DNA of 43,859 bases from Clostridium_AM sp964554365 (GCA_964554365.1 CAZKOJ010000013.1:1-43859), one strand, 5' to 3'. Shown: positions 16,108 through 25,492, numbered from the stretch's first letter. Made by a program: numbers and translations. The notes: generated from the letters alone by a model not told the origin.

Positions 16108-16212
16108 CTAACAACATCTACGCCTATGATGATGTCTACAGCATCTACAACAGCTACAACAGAATATATTGGATAAGAAGCAACATCTACGACTTCTTCT
16201 ACGTCTACACAT
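16108..16212 (-). CDS. 34-residue Cys/Arg-rich peptide, probable spore coat or exosporium component
   Basis: A short gene with a textbook SD (AAAGGAGGTGA) five bases before its ATG. The product begins MCRRRRSRRCC and ends CCRHHHRRRCC, with 11 Cys, 11 Arg and 3 His in 34 residues and a small hydrophobic centre (FLSNIF). A sigma-K-like promoter lies ~45 bases upstream and a perfect terminator ~40 bases downstream, so it is a complete single-gene unit. Small Cys-rich, basic proteins made late in the mother cell are known in spore coats of Bacillales and Clostridia; that role is inferred here. Metal binding (Cys/His clusters) or disulfide cross-linking are both possible. I recognise no named family. 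Confidence 0.75.
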   Translation of the reverse strand: MCRRRRSRRCCFLSNIFCCSCCRCCRHHHRRRCC

Positions 16213-16254
16213 TAGATTCACCTCCTTTTAGTTTTTGAAGATGCATCTACACTA

Positions 16255-16282
16255 TAATATATGAGAGTTGTCCAATTTAGTG
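16255..16282 (-). promoter_or_regulatory. Sigma-K-like promoter of the Cys/Arg-rich peptide gene
   Basis: Minus strand CAC-N16-CATATATTA, fitting the sigma-K consensus mAC-N16/17-CATAnnnTA. Start of transcription would fall near 16247, 35 bases before the ATG. Confidence 0.6.
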
Positions 16283-16417
16283 ATATAAATTTAATAAAAA
16301 TTGTAATAAAATACACTCCCTTACCCTAGCAAATAGCTATCTGTAGATTTAGTTTATGCAAATAAATTCATATACAACTTATATTTTGTTGTCATATGTT
16401 AAGCAATGTCGAAAATG

Positions 16418-16446
16418 TTGACATATATGTAAAATCATAATACTAT
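16418..16446 (+). promoter_or_regulatory. Sigma-A promoter of the chemoreceptor gene
   Basis: TTGACA (perfect) and TACTAT (4 of 6) are separated by 17 bases, 62 bases before the ATG. Confidence 0.55.
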
Positions 16447-16508
16447 TATTGTATTAATTAAAGTGTAATTATAGCATAATCAAAAATAAATTTAGAGAGG
16501 TGAAAGCA

Positions 16509-18206
16509 ATGTATTTATCAAAGTTTTTAAAATTAATGGGTTCAATTCTTATTATATTAATGCTTAGTACTGTTACAAGTGTATTTTTTCTTAATAAGAA
16601 CCTCACAAAAGAAACGAATGCCGTAAATAACCAAGCCATATTTAAACAATTAGGTGTAGATTTAGCTGATGCTTCAAACTATTTAACTGACCAAGCAAGG
16701 AGATACGTAATTGATGGAGACAAAACATTTTATGATAATTATTGGAAAGAAGTAAATGAAACAAAAACACGTGATAAAGTGATAACAAAATTAAAAAAGC
16801 TTAATTCACCACAAAACGAATTAGATTTAATAGAAAAAGCAAAAAATAATTCAGATGCTTTAATTAAGACTGAAGATGCAGCAATGAAAGCAGTTGATGC
16901 TAAAGATTTCGATAAAGCAAGAAAACTAATGTATGATAGTAATTATGATAAAAATAAAAGTGTAATTATGGAGCCTATTAAACAATTTCAAGACATGATG
17001 AATGCAAGAGCAGAAAAAGAAGCTGAAAATGCCAAAAGTAATGTAAATATTAATCTTATAATTACCAATAGCTTAATAGCATCATTAGCTTTGTGTATAA
17101 TTTTTGCTTTCATTATATTATTTGTTAAAATTTCAAAGCTTCTAATTATTTCGGATAAATTAACTGAACTTTCAAGCAACGAAGGAGATTTAACATCAAG
17201 ATTAGAAATTAACAGTAAAGATGAAGTAGGTCAAATCGCAACTGCATATAATAAAATGATATCCAATCTACAAAATCTTGTTAAAGAAATTCGTGGTACA
17301 GTTGATCATTTTGTACAATCTTCTGAGGAATTAACTGCTACTACTGAAGAAATTTCGGCTACAATGGGAATGGTAAATGAATCTATTGATCAAATATCTA
17401 AAGGTTCTATGGATTTATGTGCAACTACTGAAGAAGTGTCTGCCTCAGCAGTGGAAATTGGTTCAACAACTGTTATTCTTACAAAAAAGGCTGAGGATGC
17501 AAATGATGCCTCTAAAGAAATAAAAAAACGTGCTACAAACGTAAAAGAGAATGCAGCGGAGGCTATTAAAGAAAGTAATGAGATCTATGAAAAACAACGT
17601 ATTAATATAATTAAAGCTATAGAAGAAGGCAAGGTAGTGGAACAAGTTATAGTAATGGCAGATTCCATTGGAAGTATAGCTTCACAAACAAATCTTCTTG
17701 CACTAAATGCAGCTATTGAAGCAGCTAGGGCAGGAGAGAGTGGAAGAGGATTTGCAGTTGTGGCTGAAGAAGTAAGAAAATTAGCTGAGCAATCATCTCA
17801 AGCAGTTACGAATATTCAAAACATGGTAACTCAAATAAAGTCTGCATTTGATAATTTATCTCAAAGTGGAAGAGATATATTGCAATTTATGGTTGATAAA
17901 GTAAAGCCAGATTATGAACTTCTTAATGACACTGGTATAAGTTATGAAATTGATGCAAACTTTGTAAATGAAATGTCTACAGGTATTGCTTTGGCTACAA
18001 AACAAATGTCAGAAACTATACATCAGGTAAGTAGTGCTATTCAGACTGTATCAGCAACGGCGGAAGAATCTACAGCAAGTACAGAAGAAATATTATCTAG
18101 CATTAATGAAACAACAATAGCTATTCAGGGAGTTGCAAAGTCCGCACAGGATCAAAGTGAGTTAGCTGAAAAACTTAATGGAATGATTCAGAAATTTAAA
18201 ATATAA
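16509..18206 (+). CDS. Methyl-accepting chemotaxis protein
   Basis: 565 residues. First membrane segment ~8-28, extracellular four-helix-bundle sensor ~30-185, second membrane segment ~187-208, HAMP ~210-265, then a long coiled-coil signalling domain with the tip NLLALNAAIEAARAGESG-RGFAVVAEEVRKLAEQS that binds CheA and CheW. Gln/Glu-rich methylation-type helices flank the tip. The ligand is unknown. A GTG at 16500 overlaps the SD (AGAGAGG), so the ATG at 16509 is the better start. It stands alone, with no che genes nearby. Confidence 0.92.
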   Translation: MYLSKFLKLMGSILIILMLSTVTSVFFLNKNLTKETNAVNNQAIFKQLGVDLADASNYLTDQARRYVIDGDKTFYDNYWKEVNETKTRDKVITKLKKLNSPQNELDLIEKAKNNSDALIKTEDAAMKAVDAKDFDKARKLMYDSNYDKNKSVIMEPIKQFQDMMNARAEKEAENAKSNVNINLIITNSLIASLALCIIFAFIILFVKISKLLIISDKLTELSSNEGDLTSRLEINSKDEVGQIATAYNKMISNLQNLVKEIRGTVDHFVQSSEELTATTEEISATMGMVNESIDQISKGSMDLCATTEEVSASAVEIGSTTVILTKKAEDANDASKEIKKRATNVKENAAEAIKESNEIYEKQRINIIKAIEEGKVVEQVIVMADSIGSIASQTNLLALNAAIEAARAGESGRGFAVVAEEVRKLAEQSSQAVTNIQNMVTQIKSAFDNLSQSGRDILQFMVDKVKPDYELLNDTGISYEIDANFVNEMSTGIALATKQMSETIHQVSSAIQTVSATAEESTASTEEILSSINETTIAIQGVAKSAQDQSELAEKLNGMIQKFKI

Positions 18207-18255
18207 GCATCTCGGGAGACTGGATGAAAAGTCTAATTTACTAAAGCAATAAACA

Positions 18256-18304
18256 ATGTATCAGTCCTATGAAGTAAAATTCATAAGACTGATGCATTAT
18301 TTGA
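18256..18304 (+). terminator. Probable terminator after the chemoreceptor gene
   Basis: ATGTATCAGTCCTATGAA (18256-18273) pairs with TTCATAAGACTGATGCAT (18280-18297) with wobbles only; the T run after it is poor (TATTTG). Confidence 0.55.
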
Positions 18305-18407
18305 TAACGTCCACGGATTTGTGTAAATTAAAAATGGTCAGTTTGTTAAATGTATAGTTAGTATTAAAAAACTTGCTTGAGCAGGAAAATAGTTTTAAAT
18401 TTCCAAC

Positions 18408-19424
18408 CTAATTATTCCAGTGACTTTTATTTTGCTTTATTAATAAATAGGTTAAGAATGGTGCTCCTATAAAAGAGGTTATAATGCTAATAGGAATTTC
18501 TGCAGCAGTTATACTTCTTGCTAGGGTGTCCATGCTCAGCATGAAGATACCACCTAGTATAGCAGAAAAAGGAATAAGTATATCATGATTAGGGCCAATT
18601 ATCATTCTTGCTATATGGGGAACTACAAGGCCAACCCAACTTATAATTCCACAAGAAGAAATAGATGAAGCTACAATGAGAGTAGCAGAAAAAATGTAAA
18701 TTTTTCTAGCCTTCTTAACGTCCACACCTAAAGAAAGAGCTTCATCATCTCCTAAAGAGAGAACATTAAGCTTCCATCTAAATGAAAGTATAAAAATTAA
18801 TCCTATAAACATAGTAAGAAAAGTTCTTGTAATACTTTCCCAGCTTGATGTGTTAAAACCGCCCATAGTCCAAAATACTATAGCAGGAAGCTGTTCATAA
18901 GGATCAGCTATATATTTCAAAAATGAAAGTCCGGCAGAGAATAATGAAGAAATAATAATGCCAGATAGTACTAATGTAGTAATAGATCCACTTTTACTCT
19001 TTCGTGAAATCTGATAAGCTAAAAACACAGCAGTAAGTCCAAATATGAGAGTAAAGCTTTGGATAGCAAAAGTAGAATTACCTAAAAATAGAATTGCAAT
19101 TCCTGCTCCAAAACTAGCACCAGAAGAAACACCTAGTATATCTGGGGAAACTAAGGGATTCCTAAAAAGTCCTTGAAATACAGTTCCCGAAAGAGTTAAA
19201 GCAACACCTACCAATAAAGCCATAATAGCACGAGGCAATCTTACGGACCATAATACCATATAAGAAGAATATAGGTTATTAGGCATAGGTTCATTAAATA
19301 ATTTCAATTTAATTAGATATAAAATCGTATCAATCTTTAAATTATATCTTCCAATGGTTAAGGAAATTAAAAAACATAGAATTAAGATGAAAACAGCCAC
19401 AGAAAATTTTTTCTTGTTTGTCAT
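18408..19424 (-). CDS. FecCD/BtuC-type ABC permease, probable molybdate or tungstate importer
   Basis: 338 residues, about ten membrane segments, with FecCD family phrases VRLPRAIMALLVGVALTLSG, GLFRNPLVSPDILGVSSGA, GLVVPHIARMIIGPNH and DTLARSITAAEIPISIITSF. This family imports ferric siderophores, heme, cobalamin and, in the MolBCA system of Haemophilus, molybdate and tungstate. It is the last gene of the minus-strand unit that begins with modA, which favours molybdate or tungstate here (inference). The frame extends to 19490, but an SD (AAGGAGT) places the start at the ATG at 19424. A weak hairpin with a T run at 18367-18400 may end the unit. Confidence 0.85.
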   Translation of the reverse strand: MTNKKKFSVAVFILILCFLISLTIGRYNLKIDTILYLIKLKLFNEPMPNNLYSSYMVLWSVRLPRAIMALLVGVALTLSGTVFQGLFRNPLVSPDILGVSSGASFGAGIAILFLGNSTFAIQSFTLIFGLTAVFLAYQISRKSKSGSITTLVLSGIIISSLFSAGLSFLKYIADPYEQLPAIVFWTMGGFNTSSWESITRTFLTMFIGLIFILSFRWKLNVLSLGDDEALSLGVDVKKARKIYIFSATLIVASSISSCGIISWVGLVVPHIARMIIGPNHDILIPFSAILGGIFMLSMDTLARSITAAEIPISIITSFIGAPFLTYLLIKQNKSHWNN

Positions 19425-19529
19425 AAATAATGGACTCCTTTTTAAAAGCAGAATTATTGTACTTAAGGCATCTGAAAGAAAATAGATCAAAATATTGACT
19501 AGTTATTTTTTTCAGATGCCTAATGTTTT

Positions 19530-20579
19530 TTAATCTAAGGGTTCTTTAAATTCACTAAAAGTTTTGTTATAGAAAAGTTTAAAAACTTTATCACTTTCTT
19601 TTCGTATATCAATGTCCTTGAATTTATCAGGATTGAGTTTTAATGATAACCACTCTATTCCTAAAATAGCTTGAGGAGAAGGGATATCCCAAGCACATAT
19701 TTTTGAAGGAAATAAATAAACCTTTTTATTTTTTACTGCAGCTACTCCTTGTAGGCTAGTATTTTTAAGAACATCTTCTGGTTTCACACCTGAATATTGT
19801 GTAAGAAGTATTACATCAGGATTCCAACGAATTATTTGTTCCAAGGATATTTTTGACCAACCACCTTTTAAATCTTCACTTACATTTTTGCCTCCAGCAA
19901 GTGAAATAATATAATTTTGATACATATCTTTTCCACAAGTAGAAAAAAGGTCAGGACCTGATAGATAAACCTTAGGTTTTTCTGTATCTTTTAAATTTTC
20001 AGTGCGTTTTTTTACTAAAGATATAGTATCGTCATAATATTTTATAAAGGCGTCAGCTTCTTTTTCTTTTTGAAAAGCTTTACCTAGACTTTTCATTGTA
20101 TCTTTTAATTCATCCAAGTTTTCTGCATTAATAACAAAGACTTTTAAACCATGTTTTTCAATATCATCTATAAGTTTTTTATTTTTTCCACTAATTAATA
20201 CTAGGTCAGGATGCAAGGACAGAGCCTCTTCCATATTAAAAGAATTTTTATTGTTAAAATTTGATGATTTTGAAGTTTTAGAATTTATTTTATTAAAAAA
20301 GGGATTTTCTAGGGATTTTTTATCTACACCTACTAATTTATCTGAAGCTCCTAGTGCAAATACCATATGAGTGGCAATAACATAATTAGTTAATACCCTA
20401 TCTATTTTTTTGTTTATTTCAATCTTACGTCCTAAACCATCTTTAATAACAATAGTTTCAGTTTGTTTTTTATTGTTTGAAGAAACTTGTGACGAATTAG
20501 TGCAACCCGTTAATAAATACGGAATAAACATAAAAATACATAAAATTAATGGTAAAATTTTTTTATTGAAAAGTTTCAT
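19530..20579 (-). CDS. FecB/BtuF-type solute-binding lipoprotein
   Basis: 349 residues. Lipoprotein signal with lipobox LLTGC (Cys ~26). Two-lobed class III binding protein with the long linking helix: DGLGRKIEINKKIDRVLTNY, ALSLHPDLVLISGKN, and WNPDVILLTQ phrases are typical. It delivers substrate to the FecCD-type permease encoded 105 bases downstream. Iron complexes or cobalamin are the family default. Its place within a unit headed by modABC and divergent from a molybdenum enzyme argues for molybdate or tungstate, as for MolA. SD AGGGGGT before the ATG. Confidence 0.87.
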   Translation of the reverse strand: MKLFNKKILPLILCIFMFIPYLLTGCTNSSQVSSNNKKQTETIVIKDGLGRKIEINKKIDRVLTNYVIATHMVFALGASDKLVGVDKKSLENPFFNKINSKTSKSSNFNNKNSFNMEEALSLHPDLVLISGKNKKLIDDIEKHGLKVFVINAENLDELKDTMKSLGKAFQKEKEADAFIKYYDDTISLVKKRTENLKDTEKPKVYLSGPDLFSTCGKDMYQNYIISLAGGKNVSEDLKGGWSKISLEQIIRWNPDVILLTQYSGVKPEDVLKNTSLQGVAAVKNKKVYLFPSKICAWDIPSPQAILGIEWLSLKLNPDKFKDIDIRKESDKVFKLFYNKTFSEFKEPLD

Positions 20580-20628
20580 CTTAATACCCCCTAATGATTT
20601 AAATAAAATTTTATTAATTACTAATTGT

Positions 20629-21405
20629 TTACCAATCCATAGGCAATATTATTTGTCTATGATTTTCTAGATTTCGTACTTGAATTTTCATATTATACAA
20701 TTTCATTAAATTTTCCTTTATAAAGCCTTCAGTAGTATTGCCATTGTAAAGCAACTCACCATGTTTTAACATTATTACCTTTCCACAATAATGTGCTGCT
20801 AAGTTGGGATCGTGTAAAGTAATAATTACAGTTAAACTTCTTTGGGCGGAAATTTCCTTTACTAAATCAAGAAGATAAAATTGATTTTTAAAATCAAGAT
20901 TGGATGTGGGCTCATCAAGTAACATAATATCTGTATTTTGGAATAGAGCTCTAGCAAATATAACTATTTGTTTTTCTCCACCACTCAGTTCGTTAAAACT
21001 TCTATTATGTAAATAATATATATCTAATTGTTTAAGTAATTTTTGTGCCTCTAACACATCATTATTATTAGGAACCCCTGTCCACCCAAGGAAAGGACAT
21101 TTTCCAAGCAAAACCATGTCTAGTACAGTATAAGGAAATACTACATTGCTTTGTTGAGGCACCATACTTACAATACTAGCTATTTTTTGTGCTGTCATAG
21201 ATTTTAAAGATACACCATCTATAGAAATGTTACCACTAGAAGGTTCTCTAAGCCCCATAATACTCTTCAAAAGAGTTGTTTTACCTGAACCATTAGGTCC
21301 TAATAGGGCACATATATTACCAGTGGGAACAGAAAAATTTATATCTTTTAGTATAGTGCTTTTACAATAGCTAAAATAAAGATGATCAACAGAAATTTTG
21401 CCCAT
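20629..21405 (-). CDS. ABC transporter ATPase for the FecCD-type importer
   Basis: 258 residues. Walker A GPNGSGKTT, Q-loop in SMVPQQSN, signature LSGGEKQ, Walker B IMLLDEPTS and H-loop TLHDP are complete. The sequence is of the FecE/BtuD/FhuC type and pairs with the binding protein and permease encoded next on the same strand. SD AAAGGAGGTG before ATG 21405. Confidence 0.92.
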   Translation of the reverse strand: MGKISVDHLYFSYCKSTILKDINFSVPTGNICALLGPNGSGKTTLLKSIMGLREPSSGNISIDGVSLKSMTAQKIASIVSMVPQQSNVVFPYTVLDMVLLGKCPFLGWTGVPNNNDVLEAQKLLKQLDIYYLHNRSFNELSGGEKQIVIFARALFQNTDIMLLDEPTSNLDFKNQFYLLDLVKEISAQRSLTVIITLHDPNLAAHYCGKVIMLKHGELLYNGNTTEGFIKENLMKLYNMKIQVRNLENHRQIILPMDW

Positions 21406-21451
21406 ACAAGCACCTCCTTTACTACTATATTAAAACGTTTTCTAACATCTC

Positions 21452-21976
21452 TTAAGATTTTAAGTTAACATTGAAACCTTTTAGTATTTTAAATATTTCC
21501 TTTTCAAGATTATCACGAGTTTCGGTAGTTACTTCTAATAACACAACATCAGTTCTATTGGCAATAGTAGTTACAAAATCACAATTACATTTTTTAAGAA
21601 CACCTATTACAATTTTTTTGCTATCTAAAATTTCGTTTACAGAGGATTTAAATAGTTCACAATGGGATTCTAAAAAACCCAATTCATCCATTATGATAAT
21701 TTCCTTTTCTCTATAACTTTTTTTTAGAATTTCAACTCCATTTTTTTCAAAAACATAGGTAAATACTTTAGGTTTCTTACATGTTTTTTCAGAAACTCCA
21801 ATAATGTTATTTGATTGTCCATCGTAAAGAGAAATCATATTATGAAAAGTTTTATCTCCTTTCAGAACTTTTTCTTCCATAAATCCGCCTATAGAAGAAT
21901 CTACATACTTTAATACTTTTTTAAGGAGTGTACTTTTACCTATACCTACATCACCAAATAAAAATAAATTATACAT
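21452..21976 (-). CDS. THEP1-like nucleoside triphosphatase (NTPase_1 family)
   Basis: 174 residues. P-loop GDVGIGKST at residues 6-14, Walker B IIIMDELGFLE, and a downstream SKKIVIGVLKK strand like the THEP1/NTPase_1 family, whose members hydrolyse various NTPs and whose role is unsettled. GTG and ATG at 21985 and 21982 fall on the SD (GGCAGGTG), so the ATG at 21976 is preferred. Its place between a metal-chelation-type protein and an ABC ATPase in a molybdate transport unit suggests a role in cofactor nucleotide chemistry or metal delivery, comparable to MobB. This is inference. Confidence 0.8.
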   Translation of the reverse strand: MYNLFLFGDVGIGKSTLLKKVLKYVDSSIGGFMEEKVLKGDKTFHNMISLYDGQSNNIIGVSEKTCKKPKVFTYVFEKNGVEILKKSYREKEIIIMDELGFLESHCELFKSSVNEILDSKKIVIGVLKKCNCDFVTTIANRTDVVLLEVTTETRDNLEKEIFKILKGFNVNLKS

Positions 21977-22007
21977 TTCCATCACCTGCCTATCAATTTA
22001 AACTTAG

Positions 22008-22742
22008 CTAAGTTGAATAAGGACAAAATCTTTCAAGATGCATTAATTCAGCTACTCCGGCAAGAGTAGTTCCAAAAAATATAATTGGTTTATCCATAAG
22101 AAAGTTAGTAATAGTATTATTAGCTATGGTGCTGCCTGTAGCAATAATAACATCACACCAATTTAATAAATTTGTCATTGGCATATTTCCATCTTCCACA
22201 GTTACACCATATTTAACTTTTCCTATAGTTTCTACATTTAAATCTACTATCCTAGTTTTAAGATTTTTAGAAAGATTTTCTAACATAGCTGGTTGAAAAC
22301 CTATTAAAGCAATTTTAGGATTAACATACTTGCTATTTAAATAGGCTACTAATTCTAAGGAACATTTTTCAGGGTCTTCATCTTTGCAATGTATTGTTTT
22401 ATCTGTTATTTTTAAATATCTACATACTGCATTTAAGGTTGCAATATACACAGCAATGTTAAAATTTGTTTTTAAGGGCATTTTAATTATATTACTCAAA
22501 GTTCCTTTGAAGTTATTAGGCATGTCCGTAAAAGCTTGACCCTTTACTCCTCTAAATTCTGCTTCAAGTAATTTTTCTTTACCTTTAATAATAGGAAAAT
22601 CTCTTCTTATAGGATTTCCTATAGCTTCTTCAGGAGTAAGTGGCTTGCCTGTTACAATTATTTCATCATCTAAAAAATTATTTTCTTCTGCAAGTTTTTT
22701 AAATTTATTAAATAGAACTTTATAAAATTCACATGTATTCAT
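22008..22742 (-). CDS. DUF4213/DUF364 protein, putative heavy-metal chelation
   Basis: 244 residues. The N-terminal ~80 residues match the enolase-N-like DUF4213 part (AIGNPIRRDFPIIKGKE), and the rest matches the Rossmann-like DUF364 part (KIALIGFQPAMLENL, WCDVIIATGSTIANNT, FFGTTLAGVAEL). A crystal structure of a Desulfitobacterium member led to the proposal of a metal- or pterin-type ligand site; no activity is established. Such genes often sit beside ABC importers of metals, and here it is between modC and a second ABC system. I infer a cytosolic handling step for molybdate or tungstate. SD GGAGG before ATG 22742. Confidence 0.83.
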   Translation of the reverse strand: MNTCEFYKVLFNKFKKLAEENNFLDDEIIVTGKPLTPEEAIGNPIRRDFPIIKGKEKLLEAEFRGVKGQAFTDMPNNFKGTLSNIIKMPLKTNFNIAVYIATLNAVCRYLKITDKTIHCKDEDPEKCSLELVAYLNSKYVNPKIALIGFQPAMLENLSKNLKTRIVDLNVETIGKVKYGVTVEDGNMPMTNLLNWCDVIIATGSTIANNTITNFLMDKPIIFFGTTLAGVAELMHLERFCPYST

Positions 22743-22766
22743 ATATATATTCCTCCAAAATATTAT

Positions 22767-23804
22767 TTAAAAAATATGTATATCATCATTTTTAATACTA
22801 ATAAAAACTTTATCTCCTAAATTCAAATTCATATTTTTAAGAGAGTTCTCAGTGGAAAATGCTGAAACTTCAATTCCTATATCTATTTTCACTTTGCTTA
22901 TAAAACCTTGATTTGTAATGCTAATAATGTTACCTTGAAAATTATTAGTATAAAATGTATCCTTTATAGTTTTGCATATAACAATATTTTCACCACGTAT
23001 TGCAGCAGTTGCATTACTAATCTTTTTATTATTGTTAACTTTAAATTCTATTCCATTATTTAAAATAGCTTTGCTGTTATTAAGCTTACAGTTGAATAAA
23101 TTAGAAAATCCCATGAAATTAGCTACAAATTCTGAATTAGGATGATTAAATATTTCTTCAGGAGTTCCTATTTGAACAATTTCACCATTTCCTATAACAG
23201 CTATCTTATCTGCTAAGTATAAAGCTTCATCAAAATCATGAGTTATATGTAATGTAGTAGTTTTTAGTTCTTTATGAATATTTTTTAAATGTGACTGAAA
23301 AATTTCTTTGGTATAGGGATCTAGGGCACTGGTAACTTCATCTAAAAGAAGTATTTGAGGGGAAGTAACAATAGCTCTTGCAAAGGCTACTCGTTGTTGT
23401 TCACCTCCACTTAATGTTAAGGGATTTCTGCTTAATAAATGATTTATTTTAAGCAGTGTACTTATCTCATTTAAAATTTGTTCGCTGCTATTTTTAAGTT
23501 TTTTTCTAACCTTCAAACCAAAAAGTATATTTTCTTTCACAGATAAATGAGGAAACAAGCAATAGTCTTGGTATACAAAACCTATATCTCTATCTTCTGG
23601 TGGAAAGGTATTGACATTTTTATTATTGATGTAAATATTCCCCTTATCAGTTTTATACATTCCGGCAATTGTTTCTAAAATTATAGTTTTCCCTGTGCCA
23701 GTAGGGCCTAGTATTACAAAATATTCTCCAGATTTTATGTGAAGATTAATATCTTTAAGTTTAAAAGTTCCCAACTGTTTATAAACATGTTCTAGTCTTA
23801 ACAT
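22767..23804 (-). CDS. modC: Molybdate ABC transporter ATP-binding protein ModC
   Basis: 345 residues. Walker A GPTGTGKT (33-40), Q-loop VYQDYCLFPHLSV, signature LSGGEQQRVAFARA, Walker B LLLDEVTSALD, H-loop TLHITHDFDEA. Residues ~240-345 form a TOBE-type regulatory domain that in ModC/WtpC can bind the oxyanion. The longer frame to 23837 would overlap modB; an SD (AAAAGGAGC) fixes the start at 23804, four bases after the modB stop. Works with ModB and ModA; tungstate specificity cannot be excluded. Confidence 0.9.
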   Translation of the reverse strand: MLRLEHVYKQLGTFKLKDINLHIKSGEYFVILGPTGTGKTIILETIAGMYKTDKGNIYINNKNVNTFPPEDRDIGFVYQDYCLFPHLSVKENILFGLKVRKKLKNSSEQILNEISTLLKINHLLSRNPLTLSGGEQQRVAFARAIVTSPQILLLDEVTSALDPYTKEIFQSHLKNIHKELKTTTLHITHDFDEALYLADKIAVIGNGEIVQIGTPEEIFNHPNSEFVANFMGFSNLFNCKLNNSKAILNNGIEFKVNNNKKISNATAAIRGENIVICKTIKDTFYTNNFQGNIISITNQGFISKVKIDIGIEVSAFSTENSLKNMNLNLGDKVFISIKNDDIHIF

Positions 23805-23808
23805 AAAA

Positions 23809-24603
23809 TTAGCTCCTTTTTTTTTCAAGTAATTCAAATATGAATAAGCAAACTATAGACATAATTATTAGTATAGTTGCAGCAGCTAATGCCTTATCTA
23901 TATCTCCACCAGATACATTTAAAAACAATGCTACGGGCAATGTTTCTGTTTTCATACGAATAGCACCAGCCAACATAAGTGCAGTACCAAATTCTCCAAG
24001 AGCACTTGCCCAGGTAATTATAATACCTGAAATTAATCCATTTTTAGCTAAAGGAAAAGTTACTTTGAAAAAGCACTTAAAACTGCTGCAGCCAAGAGTT
24101 CTCCCTACAAACTCTAGTCTAGGATTAATATCTTCAAAAGTTACTTTTAATATTCGTATCATATATGGTGCATTAACGAAAAAATGTGCTAAAATAACTC
24201 CTCTTACAGAGAAAATAGGATTTATACCAAGTTTATTTACAACACTTTCTATAGGATTAGTACTAAAAAGTAATAATAATGCAATGCCTGAGGCAATAGG
24301 TGGTAGTGAAATAGGAATTTGAATTATAGAACTAATAAATTTCTTTCCTAAAAAATTGTACCGTGCTAATCCATAAGATATAGGTATAGAAAAAATCACA
24401 CACATTATAGTAGATATAGTAGCTGTAAAAAAGCTTAATTTAATTGCAAATTGAATTTCTTTATTTAAAAGGCTTTCCTTCAAATTTGGAAAGCCTTTTA
24501 ATAACACAACAGATATAGTTAAAACTATAAAAGAAGTTAAAACAATTATGAATATATATATAATTATTTTAAAAAGTATGTCTTTAAAATTTTTTTCAAA
24601 CAT
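23809..24603 (-). CDS. modB: Molybdate ABC transporter permease ModB
   Basis: 264 residues with about six membrane segments. The ATPase-coupling EAA-type loop is visible (EFVGRTLGCSSFKCFFKVTFPLAKNG), followed by ALGEFGTALMLAG, characteristic of ModB/WtpB/CysT permeases. Encoded between modA and modC on the same strand with 23 and 4 base gaps. Confidence 0.9.
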   Translation of the reverse strand: MFEKNFKDILFKIIIYIFIIVLTSFIVLTISVVLLKGFPNLKESLLNKEIQFAIKLSFFTATISTIMCVIFSIPISYGLARYNFLGKKFISSIIQIPISLPPIASGIALLLLFSTNPIESVVNKLGINPIFSVRGVILAHFFVNAPYMIRILKVTFEDINPRLEFVGRTLGCSSFKCFFKVTFPLAKNGLISGIIITWASALGEFGTALMLAGAIRMKTETLPVALFLNVSGGDIDKALAAATILIIMSIVCLFIFELLEKKRS

Positions 24604-24626
24604 TATTAATTACACACCTCAAATAC

Positions 24627-25418
24627 TTATTTCACTGGCTTTAAACCGTATTTTTTAAAGATAGATTTTCCTTCGTCAGAGGCAGTAAAGGTTAAAAATT
24701 TTTCGGTTAAGTCTTTATTAGCACCACTCTTCAATGCAGATATAGGTACAACTTTAATTATATTTTGTTCTTTTGGTATTTGTATTACATCTATGTCTTT
24801 TGCATTAACTACATTGTCTTCCCATATGATGGAAGCATCTGCTTTTTTCATAGAAAGATATGTTACTAATTCATTAACTGTAGGAGCTGTAGAAACAACG
24901 TTCTGTTTTGCAGCATCACCTATACCTGTTTTCTCAAACAATTTAGAGGATAATTTTCCTAAGGGAGAGGATTTTTCATCACCTAAAACTAACTTAATTC
25001 CTGGTTTACCTAAATCTTGTATAGTTTTAATACCAGTAGGATTTCCTTTAGGTACAGCAATTACTGGTATATGGTATACTAAATCTTTTTTTGCTTCTAC
25101 TAAACTTTTTTGTTTAGCAATTTCATAGTCTTCATTTGTAGCCAGCAAGCAAACATCTCCTTTATGAGACAACTCCATTTGTCCTATAAGTTGTGATGAA
25201 TTACCATATGTATATTCGATTTTCACACCATTTTTTTCTTCAAATACTTTACCTATATCATCCATGGGCTTTTTTAATCCTGCTGCACAATAAACAAAGA
25301 TAGATTTCTTATCATTATTGGTTTTAGAAGTAGTAGTGGTAGATTGTCCACAACAACTAATTGTTCCACATAATAATATAGTTGATAAAATGGAAATGAA
25401 TATTTTTTTAATATTCAA
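24627..25418 (-). CDS. modA: Molybdate-binding lipoprotein ModA
   Basis: 263 residues. Lipoprotein signal with lipobox TISC (Cys ~22). Class II oxyanion-binding protein: VYCAAGLKKPMDDIGKVFEEKNGV at the N-terminus is the ModA signature, and EYTYGNSSQLIGQ and DASIIWEDNV give other ligand-loop positions. Start is a TTG at 25418 preceded by AGAAGGTG; no in-frame ATG is well placed. It heads the eight-gene minus-strand unit and is divergent from the molybdenum hydroxylase gene. Confidence 0.9.
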   Translation of the reverse strand: MNIKKIFISILSTILLCGTISCCGQSTTTTSKTNNDKKSIFVYCAAGLKKPMDDIGKVFEEKNGVKIEYTYGNSSQLIGQMELSHKGDVCLLATNEDYEIAKQKSLVEAKKDLVYHIPVIAVPKGNPTGIKTIQDLGKPGIKLVLGDEKSSPLGKLSSKLFEKTGIGDAAKQNVVSTAPTVNELVTYLSMKKADASIIWEDNVVNAKDIDVIQIPKEQNIIKVVPISALKSGANKDLTEKFLTFTASDEGKSIFKKYGLKPVK

Positions 25419-25492
25419 GATAACACCTTCTTCTGATATATTTTAGCTTTTTTATTTATTTTAATTTAAAAATTTCGTAAATTTACAACAAT

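Noticed and set aside
23840..24322. 160-codon plus-strand frame inside modB
   Set aside because: Antisense to a well-supported permease, no SD and no recognisable protein motif.
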